Shown here: piece after piece, positions 1 through 8,281 of the stretch
Position numbering within the stretch: position 1 is the stretch's first letter
Layout: each line of letters opens with the position of its first letter
Notes under the pieces: generated by a model
Database searches by the model: none
Seen by the model: the letters and a program-made list of their open reading frames with translations, nothing else
What the model was told of the DNA's origin: nothing
Source: Ruminococcus sp.
Lineage (GTDB): Bacteria; Bacillota; Clostridia; Oscillospirales; Acutalibacteraceae
Length of the DNA: 34,567 nt
Direction: 5' to 3'
Assembly: GCA_017384945.1 (NCBI GenBank)
Contig: JAFNSO010000105.1
Coordinates: forward strand, 1 to 34,567
Made by a program: the position numbers and the translations under genes

Positions 1-551
1 CGTAATGGTGACGCCGCTATAAGACACACCGCCTCGGCGTCGTCTGAAAGCAGATTTCTCGCGACGGGCAAAAGCAGCCTTAAAGAGATAAAGCTCACGT
101 CAATAGAAAAGAAATCTATTTTGTCGGGAATCTGCTCGGAGGTTACGTTTCTCATATTTGTACGCTCAAGATTGACGACGCGTGGGTCATTTCTGAGCTT
201 CCAAGCGAGCTGGCCGTAGCCGACGTCGATCGAGTATACCTTTTCGGCTCCGTTTTGGAGCATACAGTCGGTAAACCCTCCTGTTGAAGCGCCGATATCC
301 ATTGTGATTTTACCCTTTAAATTGAGTGAAAAGTTCTCAATCGCCTTTTCGAGCTTCAACCCTCCGCGGCTAACGTATTTCGGAGCCTTTCCTCTGAACT
401 CGATATTTGCGTTTTCGTCGTATGACTGACCGCATTTGTCAGCCTTCTGATTATCGACGTAAACCTCGCCCGCCATTATAAAAGCCTTTGCTTTTTCTCT
501 GCTTTCGGCGAAGCCCTTCTCGAAAACCAGAACGTCAAGTCTTTTTTTCAT
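1..551 (-). CDS. tlyA: TlyA-family rRNA 2'-O-methyltransferase (partial, C-terminus off the window)
   Basis: The N-terminal 183 codons or so are present. Residues 1-60 form an S4 RNA-binding domain (RLDVLVFEKGFAESREKAK, then VSRGGLKLEKAIE). A Rossmann methyltransferase core follows with DIGASTGGFTDCML and DVGYGQLAWKLRNDPRV, both signatures of the TlyA/HemA family, which methylates ribose in 16S/23S rRNA. The ATG lies inside the dxs stop (ATGA overlap), so translation is coupled, and dxs-tlyA is the usual clostridial order. The family motif LIKPQFE should follow VCLI at the window edge, but the sequence reads VCLIAASPL, so the last ~17 bases probably do not belong to this gene. The call is firm for the visible part. 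Confidence 0.9.
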   Translation of the reverse strand, partial: MKKRLDVLVFEKGFAESREKAKAFIMAGEVYVDNQKADKCGQSYDENANIEFRGKAPKYVSRGGLKLEKAIENFSLNLKGKITMDIGASTGGFTDCMLQNGAEKVYSIDVGYGQLAWKLRNDPRVVNLERTNMRNVTSEQIPDKIDFFSIDVSFISLRLLLPVARNLLSDDAEAVCLIAASPL

Positions 552-2410
552 ATATTTTCCTTAATAATCTCAACCATACCCTTGTCGTCCAGCCTGAGCT
601 CCCGTAAAGCCTCGGAAACCGTCTCGTGACGGACAAAGCGGTCCTTGATTCCGTGAATTTTATAGTAATAGCTTGTACCTTGTTTTTTAAGCTCATATCC
701 GAAGGACTCGGCGATTCCTCCCGCGACAAGAGACTCCTCAAAGAAGAATATCTTACTGCTCTTCGAGGCAATTTTTACTGCCTTCGGATCAATCGGCTTT
801 ATTCTGCAAAGCTTGATGATTTTTATGCTTATACCCTCTTTTTCAAGAGCTTCCTTAGCACTGCACGCGTAGGAAAAGAGTCTGCCGTAGGTAATTAGCG
901 CGATATCGGCGTTTTCGTCGCCGTAAACGTCAAAGTCGATGCTGGTTTTTTCAAGGTCTTGGGGCTTATAGAGCTCTCCGCCTCTCGGATAACGCACCGA
1001 AACAAGACCGTCGCACATATAAGCGGCGGCGTTAAGCGACTGCTTGAGCTCGTCAAAATAACAGGGTGAGAAAATCGTAGTGTCGGGAATGGTGTTGAGC
1101 ATACTAACGTCAAACATGCCCTGATGGGTCTCGCCGTCGTCGCCGACTATTCCCGCTCTGTCGATACAGAGTACAACGTGAAGCTTCTGAATAGCCGCGT
1201 CATGAATAAGCTGGTCAAAGCCTCTCTGTAAAAATGTGGAATACACCGCGAAGAAGGGAATTATCCCCTTTGTGGCAAGTCCGCAGGCAAAGGTCACGGC
1301 ATGCTCCTCGGCTATTCCCACGTCGAAGAATCTGCCCTTGTATTTTCTGGAAAAATCGGACAGTCCCGTTCCGAGAGTCATCGCGGCAGTAATTGCGCAG
1401 ATTTTTCTGTCCTTCTGAGCCAAGGTACACAGCTGTTTTCCGAACACATACGAAAAGCCCTTTTTACTTGAAAGCGGCTCACCTGTGTCCACGTCGAATT
1501 TTCCGATTCCGTGGAACTGCTTCGGGTGGGACTCTGCGGGCTCGTAGCCCTTGCCCTTCTTTGTTACAACGTGAAGCAGAACGGGCTCGGTACTTTTTTT
1601 CGCGACCTCAAGCGCGTTTTCGAGCTCGTCAAGGTCGTGACCGTCGACGGGTCCCAAATACGTGTAACCGAGAAAATCGAACAGAGTGTTTTTATATATA
1701 AGGTTCTTGAGCTTGGATTTGCTGCGTTTGAGAACCTTTTTGAATACATTTCCTATAAGCGGGATATGCGAGAGAATTATTTCCGTCCTTCTCTTGACGC
1801 GCAGATATGTAGGCTTTAAGCGCATATGGGAAAGCGTTTTTGCCAAAGCTCCGACATTATTGGAGATAGACATTTTATTGTCGTTCAGAATAACGATAAA
1901 ATTTTTCTTGTATCTGCCCGCGTTGTTAAGACCCTCGTAAGCAAGCCCGCCAGTCATCGAGCCGTCTCCTATCACGGCAATAGTGTAGGAGCTTTCTCCT
2001 CTGAGGTTTTTGGCGGTGGCTATTCCGTAAGCCGCTGAAATCGAGGTACTGGAATGACCCGCGTTAAAGGCGTCGTACTTGCTCTCCGAGCGCTTCGGAA
2101 AGCCCGCGAGACCGTCCTTTTTGCGGATTGTGTCAATCTTGTCAAAGCGTCCCGTAAGCATTTTATGTACATAGCTCTGATGTCCAACGTCCCAAACAAT
2201 GCTGTCCTTCGGGCAATTGAAGCACTTGTGAAGCATAACCGTCAGCTCGACGATTCCGAGATTTGAAGCAAGATGACCGCCGTTTACGGACACGACCTCA
2301 ATCAGCTTTTCGCGGATTTCCGCGCATAGCTCCTCTGTTTCATTGTGAGAAAGAGCTCTTATATCCTTGGGTGATTTAATTGTAGAAAGGATTTTGTACT
2401 CATTTTCCAT
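548..2410 (-). CDS. dxs: 1-deoxy-D-xylulose-5-phosphate synthase
   Basis: This 620-residue protein has the normal family length. It condenses pyruvate and glyceraldehyde 3-phosphate with thiamine diphosphate, the first step of the MEP isoprenoid pathway, in the cytoplasm. The ThDP/Mg site is seen as GDGSMTGGLAYEGLNNAG followed by NDNKMSISNN near residues 147-185. YLGPVDGHD lies mid-protein, and the catalytic glutamate is in DVGIAEEHAVTFACGLA at the start of the pyrimidine-binding domain. The C-terminal transketolase domain is complete. GGGGG and AAAGGA lie just upstream of the ATG. It sits 18 bp after ispA and overlaps tlyA by 4 bp, so the precursor-making step and the prenyl elongation enzyme are co-transcribed. 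Confidence 0.97.
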   Translation of the reverse strand: MENEYKILSTIKSPKDIRALSHNETEELCAEIREKLIEVVSVNGGHLASNLGIVELTVMLHKCFNCPKDSIVWDVGHQSYVHKMLTGRFDKIDTIRKKDGLAGFPKRSESKYDAFNAGHSSTSISAAYGIATAKNLRGESSYTIAVIGDGSMTGGLAYEGLNNAGRYKKNFIVILNDNKMSISNNVGALAKTLSHMRLKPTYLRVKRRTEIILSHIPLIGNVFKKVLKRSKSKLKNLIYKNTLFDFLGYTYLGPVDGHDLDELENALEVAKKSTEPVLLHVVTKKGKGYEPAESHPKQFHGIGKFDVDTGEPLSSKKGFSYVFGKQLCTLAQKDRKICAITAAMTLGTGLSDFSRKYKGRFFDVGIAEEHAVTFACGLATKGIIPFFAVYSTFLQRGFDQLIHDAAIQKLHVVLCIDRAGIVGDDGETHQGMFDVSMLNTIPDTTIFSPCYFDELKQSLNAAAYMCDGLVSVRYPRGGELYKPQDLEKTSIDFDVYGDENADIALITYGRLFSYACSAKEALEKEGISIKIIKLCRIKPIDPKAVKIASKSSKIFFFEESLVAGGIAESFGYELKKQGTSYYYKIHGIKDRFVRHETVSEALRELRLDDKGMVEIIKENI

Positions 2411-2428
2411 TATCCTTTCCCCCTTAGC

Positions 2429-3298
2429 TTAATTTTTTCTTCTTGCGAGCTTCTGAGCAAGCGACGCGAGGAAGCTTGTATCTCCGCTGAAAACATTCAG
2501 CGCCTCCAACGCCTCGCAGGTCAGCTTGTCCGCGAGTCTTTGGCACTCCTCTATTCCGAGCTCTGTTACGTAGTTTGATTTATTGTTGTCAGCGTCGGAG
2601 CCTATCGGCTTTCCGAGCTCCTGCTCGGTCGAGGTAACGTCGAGAATATCGTCGACTATCTGAAAAGCTAGTCCGATGTTCTCCGCGTATTTTTCCGCCG
2701 CGAGGAACTCCTCCGAGCTCGCGTTTCCGACCGCGCAGCCCATAAGACACGCGGCTTTTATTAGACCGCCCGTTTTCTTTCTGTCCATTTCGGAGATTAT
2801 TTCAAGGCTCGCTTTCTTGTTTTCAAAAGCCAAATCTATTACCTGACCGCCGACCATTCCGACCGCTCCGCAGTACCTCGACAGAATATTCACGCATTTG
2901 CAGCAGGTCTCATAACCCGCTTTCTCGGCAGTGGAGTCGAGAGTCATAATCTCAAAGGCGAGACTTTGAAGAGCATCGCCCGCGAGTAGAGCGATATCCT
3001 CGCCGAAAACCTTGTGATTTGAAGGCTTTCCGCGCCTCATATCGTCGTCGTCCATACAAGGGAGATCGTCGTGAATCAAAGAATAGGTATGAATCATCTC
3101 GACTGCGCACGCGAAGGGCATCGCGACTTCCTCGTCCGCTCCCAAAAGTGACGCGAACGCCAGAGTAAGGGTCGGTCTGATTCGTTTCCCGCCCGCTTCA
3201 AGGCTGTATTTCATCGACTCCGTGAGCTTCTTTTCATAAACCGCGTCAGATGGAAGGTATGAATACAGAGCCTTTTCAATCGCGTTAATGTCAGTCAT
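2429..3298 (-). CDS. ispA: Polyprenyl (farnesyl/geranylgeranyl) diphosphate synthase
   Basis: A 289-residue trans-prenyltransferase that adds isopentenyl diphosphate to allylic diphosphates. The first aspartate-rich motif is DDLPCMDDDDMRRG near residue 80, and the second is VDDILDVTSTEQELGKP near 215, followed by the conserved KSNYV. GGKRIRPTL near residue 37 binds IPP. Product length cannot be set from sequence alone, but short-chain synthases next to dxs and xseB are normally farnesyl diphosphate synthases. The start overlaps the end of xseB by 8 bp and has GAAGGGG 6 bp upstream of its ATG, so the two are translationally coupled. Confidence 0.95.
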   Translation of the reverse strand: MTDINAIEKALYSYLPSDAVYEKKLTESMKYSLEAGGKRIRPTLTLAFASLLGADEEVAMPFACAVEMIHTYSLIHDDLPCMDDDDMRRGKPSNHKVFGEDIALLAGDALQSLAFEIMTLDSTAEKAGYETCCKCVNILSRYCGAVGMVGGQVIDLAFENKKASLEIISEMDRKKTGGLIKAACLMGCAVGNASSEEFLAAEKYAENIGLAFQIVDDILDVTSTEQELGKPIGSDADNNKSNYVTELGIEECQRLADKLTCEALEALNVFSGDTSFLASLAQKLARRKN

Positions 3299-3515
3299 CT
3301 TCTACCCCTTCTTTCATAATTGACTCAAGATGCTCGTTTACTTCCGATATTTTACCCTTGCTTACGTTGATTACGTCGTAGCAGTATGAAAGCGCCTCAA
3401 CTGCCTCGCAGTAAATACCAACGCTTTCCTCAAACGGGATATTCCCGATTTCAAGCTTTTCTATAAGGGAATCAATCTTTTCGGTAGCTTCTTCAAAACT
3501 TTTATATTCAGTCAT
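3291..3515 (-). CDS. xseB: Exodeoxyribonuclease VII small subunit
   Basis: A 74-residue acidic, helical protein with the family pattern: SFEEATEKIDSLIEKLEIG, then PFEESVGIYCEAVE. Several small subunits bind one XseA catalytic subunit to degrade single-stranded DNA. GGAGG precedes the ATG at good spacing. xseA, normally directly upstream, is absent: the next gene upstream is whiA, 12 bp away. The catalytic partner must be encoded elsewhere or be missing. Confidence 0.88.
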   Translation of the reverse strand: MTEYKSFEEATEKIDSLIEKLEIGNIPFEESVGIYCEAVEALSYCYDVINVSKGKISEVNEHLESIMKEGVEDD

Positions 3516-3527
3516 AATTGACCTCCG

Positions 3528-4445
3528 TTACAGTTTGTCGGCGATTTTAAATAGCCGCTGAATTCTGTGATTTACTCCGCTCCTTGAAATCGGCGGGTGA
3601 AGATTCTCGCCGAGCTCCTTGAGCGACATATCGGGGTTATCGAGTCTGAGCAGCGCAAGCTCTCTGAGCTCGTCGCTCAGACTGTCGAGCTCGTCGCACT
3701 CGATTATCTTCTGGATGGCGTGCGTCTGCTTAGCGGACGCGGAGGCAAGCTTCTGAATATTAGCAAGCTCCGAATTCTGCCTGCGATTTAGCTTGTTGAT
3801 CATTTCCTTGTAGGCTGAGGTCTCAATAACAGCCATAACCGAATTTCCCGCTCCGATATAGCCGAGAAAATCGCAGATTCCCTGACTGCCCTTAAAGTAG
3901 ACGACGTAAACTCCTTTTCTTCCCGTAACCTTAGGTTTGACAGAAAGCACGTCAATCTCGCTAATAAGGTGAATAAGGTTATCGGCGAGGGTTTTGTGCT
4001 GAACGTTCAGCTCGAGGTGGTAACCTTTTTTGGGATCCGTCACGGAGCCGCAGCTCAGAAACACTCCGCGCAAAAACGCTGTGTAAAGCCTTTCGTCGTC
4101 AATATTCGCCCGATTAATCATAAGTCGGATATCCTTTGAGGAATGACCGTAAAACTCAAAGATTCTTCGGCAGTCCTCGGAAGAGCTGAGCCTGATTTTG
4201 TAGAGACCCTGCTTTTTAGATTTACCCGAAGGCTCGCTTTCAATCGAAAGAGTCGGAGAAAAAAGACTAGTGATCAGTCTCTCAAAGCAATCCGCGGAAA
4301 ATTTGTTTTCGGTTTTAAATGTGATTTCACGAGACGAAAACTTGCCGGAGAACAGCAGAAAGCCGTAGCACTGGGCAAGAGATGACTCGTTTGAAGAATT
4401 GTTTATTTTGGAAAGCTCCCGCTTTACATCTGATGAAAAAGACAT
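3528..4445 (-). CDS. whiA: WhiA, DNA-binding sporulation/cell-division regulator
   Basis: 305 residues, typical of WhiA. The N-terminal two-thirds resemble a degenerate LAGLIDADG homing-endonuclease fold (FLRGVFLSCGSVTDPKKGYH near residues 124-143). The C-terminal helix-turn-helix reads SLKELGENLHPPISRSGVNH, then RIQRLF. WhiA is known to affect sporulation in actinomycetes and cell division and chromosome segregation in Bacillus. It starts 2 bp after the rapZ stop with no clear Shine-Dalgarno, so translation is probably coupled to rapZ. In most Firmicutes yvcK lies between rapZ and whiA; here it does not. Confidence 0.95.
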   Translation of the reverse strand: MSFSSDVKRELSKINNSSNESSLAQCYGFLLFSGKFSSREITFKTENKFSADCFERLITSLFSPTLSIESEPSGKSKKQGLYKIRLSSSEDCRRIFEFYGHSSKDIRLMINRANIDDERLYTAFLRGVFLSCGSVTDPKKGYHLELNVQHKTLADNLIHLISEIDVLSVKPKVTGRKGVYVVYFKGSQGICDFLGYIGAGNSVMAVIETSAYKEMINKLNRRQNSELANIQKLASASAKQTHAIQKIIECDELDSLSDELRELALLRLDNPDMSLKELGENLHPPISRSGVNHRIQRLFKIADKL

Positions 4446-4447
4446 TT

Positions 4448-5320
4448 TTATAATACTGTTTTATTTATATCACGGTGATAGACCGATGACTTGTAGTCTA
4501 ACTTATTGAAATAATCGCTCAGATACTTCGCGATTGAAACGCTCCTGTGCTGACCGCCTGTACAGCCGATCCCGACAACCAGCTCAGCCTTGCCCTCCTT
4601 AAGATATAGGGGCAAAGCAAACTCAAGGTATGAGCGGAGCCTTTCGACAAAGCCCGCTGTTGAATCCGAGTCAAAAACATAGTCGAAAACCTCCCTGTCG
4701 AGACCCGTTTTTTCTCTGAGCTCGGGAATATAGAACGGGTTAGGCAGACATCTTACGTCAAAGATAGTGTCACAGTCGGCGGGAACTCCGAACTTGAAGC
4801 CGAAGGACACGAACGACAATATCAGCGAGCTTTCTCCCGTCGAAAGAAAGAAGCCCACGATTCTCTCCTTTAAGAGCTTAGCGCTGACGTTAGTGGTGTC
4901 AATTATGTAATCGGCGAGCTTTTTGAACGGCTCAAGGTAGGACGCCTCCATGTGAAGCGCGCTCTCTACAGAGTTATCGGGCACCAAATCGGCAAGCGGG
5001 TGACGTCGGCGGGTTTCCTTGTATCTTGTAACAAGGACATCCTCTCTTGCTCCGAGGAACAGAACCTTTACGGGCTTTCTCTTTTCCTTGAAGCTCTTTA
5101 TATCGGAGTAAAGGTCGCTTAAATTCTGTCCTCCGCGCACATCAATTACAACCGCTACCCTGTTCATCAGAACGTCTGTTGAGGTTTCGCATAAGTTGTA
5201 GAAGGTTCTTAAAAGAGCCGCGGGAAGATTATCCACGCAGTAAAAGCCTATGTCCTCAAGCGCGTGAAGTGCGGAGGTTTTGCCCGCGCCCGAAATACCT
5301 GTTATAATAGCAAATTCCAT
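4448..5320 (-). CDS. rapZ: RapZ/YvcJ-family nucleotide-binding protein
   Basis: 290 residues. A Walker A (GISGAGKTSALHALED, residues 8-23) is followed by FYCVDNLPAALL. The C-terminal domain holds the RapZ hallmarks FGFKFGVPADCDTIFDVR, CLPNPFYIPELR and GCTGGQHRSVSIAKYL. In Enterobacteria RapZ senses glucosamine-6-phosphate and steers small RNA turnover; in Bacillus YvcJ is a nucleotide hydrolase linked to competence. The C-terminal CTGGQHRS pocket is intact, which fits an amino-sugar-phosphate sensing role beside murB. It begins 4 bp after murB without an obvious ribosome-binding site. Confidence 0.95.
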   Translation of the reverse strand: MEFAIITGISGAGKTSALHALEDIGFYCVDNLPAALLRTFYNLCETSTDVLMNRVAVVIDVRGGQNLSDLYSDIKSFKEKRKPVKVLFLGAREDVLVTRYKETRRRHPLADLVPDNSVESALHMEASYLEPFKKLADYIIDTTNVSAKLLKERIVGFFLSTGESSLILSFVSFGFKFGVPADCDTIFDVRCLPNPFYIPELREKTGLDREVFDYVFDSDSTAGFVERLRSYLEFALPLYLKEGKAELVVGIGCTGGQHRSVSIAKYLSDYFNKLDYKSSVYHRDINKTVL

Positions 5321-5324
5321 AATT

Positions 5325-6233
5325 CTAATTCAGAAAAATAACCTCACGTTTTAATTCATAACCCGTCTCATTTTTGACGGTAGTCTGTATCTTTTCAATG
5401 AGCGTCTTAACATCCTCGGCAGTAGCGTTGCCTGTGTTGATTATAAAGCCCGCGTGCTTGACGGAAACCTGAGCTCCGCCGACGGAAGCGCCTTTGAGTC
5501 CGCACTGTTCAATAAGAGCTCCCGCGAAGGCGCCCTCGGGTCTGCGGAAAACTGAGCCCGCGGATGGGTATTCGAGAGGCTGTTTATCCTTTCGTCTGCC
5601 CATAAAATCGTCCATACGGTTGCGGATTTCGGTCTTGCTGTCCAGCTTTAGCTTCAAAACAACGCCGATAATTGTAAAGCCGTTTTCCTTGTAGACACTG
5701 TGGCGATAGCCAAAGTCGAGCTCGTCGGCTCTGATTGTGCCGAATTTGCCGTTTTTGTCGATGTGATTAACCGAGTAAACGACGTTTTTCATCTCTCCGC
5801 CGTAGGCTCCCGCGTTCATAAATACCGCGCCGCCGACGGACCCCGGGATACCCCACGCGAACTCGAGTCCCGAAAGTGAGTTATCCTCAGCTTCTCTGCA
5901 AAGTCCCGCGAGTGACAATCCCGCGCCGCAGTAGAGGGTAGTGTCGTCGATACGCTCAACATTGTTAAAATCACCGCCGAGCTTGATAACGAGCATTTCG
6001 AGTCCATTGTCGTTTACGATAATATTGCTGCCCTTGCCGATTACTATGTACTCAACGTCGTTTTCGGCGCAGGCCTTTATAAGACCCGAAAGCTGAACCT
6101 TGTTTTCAACAACAGCGAAAAGCCTCGCGTTTCCGCCGATTTTGAAGGTTGTGTATTTATTCATCGGAACATCGCGCGATATTTTACACCCAAGCGACGA
6201 TGCCGTTTCAAAAATTCTGCTGAATTTATCCAT
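5325..6233 (-). CDS. murB: UDP-N-acetylenolpyruvoylglucosamine reductase
   Basis: 302 residues. MurB reduces UDP-GlcNAc-enolpyruvate to UDP-MurNAc with FAD and NADPH in the cytoplasm. FAD-binding motifs are NKYTTFKIGGNARLF (25-39), IGKGSNIIVND and GLEFAWGIPGSVGGAVFMNAG. PSAGSVFRRPEG supplies the catalytic serine of the type II (Gram-positive) enzyme and precedes the GLKGASVGGAQVSVKHAGFI segment. The ribosome-binding site is weak. It lies between hprK and rapZ, as in many Clostridia. Confidence 0.96.
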   Translation of the reverse strand: MDKFSRIFETASSLGCKISRDVPMNKYTTFKIGGNARLFAVVENKVQLSGLIKACAENDVEYIVIGKGSNIIVNDNGLEMLVIKLGGDFNNVERIDDTTLYCGAGLSLAGLCREAEDNSLSGLEFAWGIPGSVGGAVFMNAGAYGGEMKNVVYSVNHIDKNGKFGTIRADELDFGYRHSVYKENGFTIIGVVLKLKLDSKTEIRNRMDDFMGRRKDKQPLEYPSAGSVFRRPEGAFAGALIEQCGLKGASVGGAQVSVKHAGFIINTGNATAEDVKTLIEKIQTTVKNETGYELKREVIFLN

Positions 6234-6257
6234 AAAAATCAGTCCAATCCAAAGTAT

Positions 6258-7223
6258 TTAATCCCAGTTGTTGACGACTCTCTTCTCAATCATTTCGTCG
6301 TCGATTTCCATTCCGAGACTTGTTAGCAGATCTTGGGCGGCGTTATAGCCCATTTTCTTCTGTCTGTTGTTCATCGCGGCAACCTCGATGATGTTAGAGA
6401 GGTTTCTGCCGGGCTTTACGGGAATTGTCATAATCGGAACCTGAACCCCGAGAATACTGATATACTCGTTTTCAAGTCCCATACGCTCGTAAACCTTCTG
6501 ACTGTCCCACTGCTCGAGGTTAATAACCATATCAATCTTTTCGCTGAGCTTGATCGAGCCCATTCCGAAAAGGTTTCTCGCGTTGATGATACCGACGCCT
6601 CTGAGCTCAACAAAGTGGCGGATATTCTGCGGAGACTGACCGATAAGCGTAGTGCTGTTGATTTTTCTTATTTCGACCGCGTCGTCGGCAATCAGTCTGT
6701 GACCGCGCTTTATAAGCTCAATCGCTGTTTCACTCTTACCTACTCCGCTGTCACCGATAATGAGACAGCCCTCGCCGTAGACCTCGACAAGAACTCCGTG
6801 GCGGGTGATTCTCGGAGCGAGCTCCGAGGAAAGGAAGGTAACGATGCCCGCCGTAAAGTTCGAGGTATTGTCGGGAGACTGGAGAATCGGAATACCGTGC
6901 TTTGTCGCGCAACGCATCATAGCGTCGGTGAGCTCGTAATTTCGGCAGAGGATGACAGCAGGAGGTCCGAAGCGGAAAATGCTGTCTATAACGTGCTGCT
7001 GCTGTTCAACTCCGAAACGCGCGAGGTACGAAAACTCGGTGTTTCCAAAAACAAGAATACGCGTTTTATCGAAAAAGTCAAAGTAACCCGTAAGCTGTAA
7101 GCCGGGACGGCTTATGTTACTGTTACTTATCATAATCTTATCCGCTTCCGTCGGCATATACAGAGGATTAAGATGAAGATGGTCTATAATCTTTTTGAGT
7201 GAAACTGAAAAACCTGTGGCCAT
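6258..7223 (-). CDS. hprK: HPr kinase/phosphorylase
   Basis: 321 residues from the chosen ATG, preceded by AAAGGTGGGG at good spacing; a TTG 21 bp upstream is less likely. HprK phosphorylates Ser46 of HPr and removes the phosphate again, setting catabolite repression. Seen here are the Walker A GDSGVGKSETAIELIKRGH at about residues 157-175, the ADDAVEI segment, and the family signature ELRGVGIINARNLFGMGSI. The N-terminal DRTGG-like domain is complete. It is the first gene of the minus-strand run hprK-murB-rapZ-whiA-xseB-ispA-dxs-tlyA, with at most 30 bp between genes. The HPr gene is not in the window. Confidence 0.96.
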   Translation of the reverse strand: MATGFSVSLKKIIDHLHLNPLYMPTEADKIMISNSNISRPGLQLTGYFDFFDKTRILVFGNTEFSYLARFGVEQQQHVIDSIFRFGPPAVILCRNYELTDAMMRCATKHGIPILQSPDNTSNFTAGIVTFLSSELAPRITRHGVLVEVYGEGCLIIGDSGVGKSETAIELIKRGHRLIADDAVEIRKINSTTLIGQSPQNIRHFVELRGVGIINARNLFGMGSIKLSEKIDMVINLEQWDSQKVYERMGLENEYISILGVQVPIMTIPVKPGRNLSNIIEVAAMNNRQKKMGYNAAQDLLTSLGMEIDDEMIEKRVVNNWD

Positions 7224-7294
7224 AACTACCCCACCTTTGCACAAATATTAACGCTTTTGCGCTATTTGACATATGAGCGCACTATACAGGGTAT

Positions 7295-7323
7295 ATTATA
7301 CTACATATTTACCAATTTGAAAA
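7295..7323 (-). promoter_or_regulatory. Possible promoter of the hprK operon
   Basis: On the minus strand a perfect TATAAT (7295-7300) lies 17 bp from a poor -35 (TTTTCA). A TTGACT also occurs, but 22 bp away. The intergenic stretch is AT-rich and is the only non-coding DNA ahead of hprK. Between it and the gene, GCGCT/AGCGC arms (7259-7263 and 7276-7280) could form a small hairpin. Confidence 0.35.
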
Positions 7324-7348
7324 GTCAATTTGAGTAAAATTTTTCAAA

Positions 7349-8281
7349 TTATGAATTTTTATTCATAGATTTTTGAAGCATTTCAAAGGAAACAGTAAGA
7401 ACAAACACAAGAATTACAAAAACAGCAAAAATGTTATTGTACAAAGTCGCTCTCAAGGGCTCGAAACACAGACATAAAAGTGAAATAAATCCGACAAAAA
7501 GCAGATAAACTATTCTCGAGGAGTATTTTCGCGTAGAGTTACCGAAAAGCGCAGTCTGAACAGCAGCAAAAATAAACAGTCCTCCGACAGTCAAAAGCTC
7601 GAGAAGCATACAATCGGCTCCTCTGAAAACACCGATTTTTGCGACCTCGGGTACTCTCTGGAACGGGAACTCTCCCCTTTCTCCCGCGGAAACACACATA
7701 AACCACAGCTCGACCCCGAGCGTGAGTCCCGTATAAAACCATTTTGTATAATTCTTATCGGGAATAATATTGTTATAAAACCATACATATGAGGCTGACG
7801 GAAACAACAGAACAACCAAAGTAAAAAAATTATCGCTGAATTCAGCCGTAACGGTGAACGAGGTGTAGTTAAAGCAACACACAAAAATATACACCAGCGC
7901 AGCAATCAGAAAGAATAGAACAATGCCGCCCGCTCTCGCTACGGGCTCCAAGCCCTTGACAGCGCAGAAAAACGCGAAAACAAGCATAATCGGCGTAATA
8001 AGCAGGTATGGACCGTAGCCGAGAGATTTGAACATATACTCATTGAATCGGACAACTGATAAAACCGAAACAAATATAAAATAGAATATCAGAACAACCC
8101 TTGTCATCGAGCTCATTTCACCCGAATAATATCTTTCAACAAAGAGGTTAAAGGCGACAGCCGCCGCGCAGAGAAGAAGAGTTAAAAACGACGCGGTGTT
8201 ATCGGTAAAAATCACAGCGTAAAAGGAGCAGACAATCATTCCGAGCCAATACTGAGAGATTGTTACACGGTTATTCTTCAT
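7349..8281 (-). CDS. gerKB: Spore germination permease, GerAB/GerKB family
   Basis: 310 residues, almost entirely hydrophobic, with about ten predicted membrane spans starting near residue 8 (ISQYWLGMIVCSFYAVIF). It matches the APC-superfamily B subunit of GerA-type germinant receptors, which sits in the spore inner membrane and helps bind the germinant. It is somewhat shorter than the usual ~360. It overlaps the A-subunit gene by 11 bp and has GGGGGA ahead of its ATG. The usual third gene, the lipoprotein GerC subunit, does not follow: hprK comes next after non-coding DNA. The specific symbol within the GerA/GerB/GerK family is a guess. Confidence 0.82.
   Translation of the reverse strand: MKNNRVTISQYWLGMIVCSFYAVIFTDNTASFLTLLLCAAAVAFNLFVERYYSGEMSSMTRVVLIFYFIFVSVLSVVRFNEYMFKSLGYGPYLLITPIMLVFAFFCAVKGLEPVARAGGIVLFFLIAALVYIFVCCFNYTSFTVTAEFSDNFFTLVVLLFPSASYVWFYNNIIPDKNYTKWFYTGLTLGVELWFMCVSAGERGEFPFQRVPEVAKIGVFRGADCMLLELLTVGGLFIFAAVQTALFGNSTRKYSSRIVYLLFVGFISLLCLCFEPLRATLYNNIFAVFVILVFVLTVSFEMLQKSMNKNS

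Noticed and set aside
6333..7100. 255-codon plus-strand open frame opposite hprK
   Set aside because: It is an antisense shadow of hprK, which has complete family motifs; the plus-strand protein has no recognisable domain and no ribosome-binding site.
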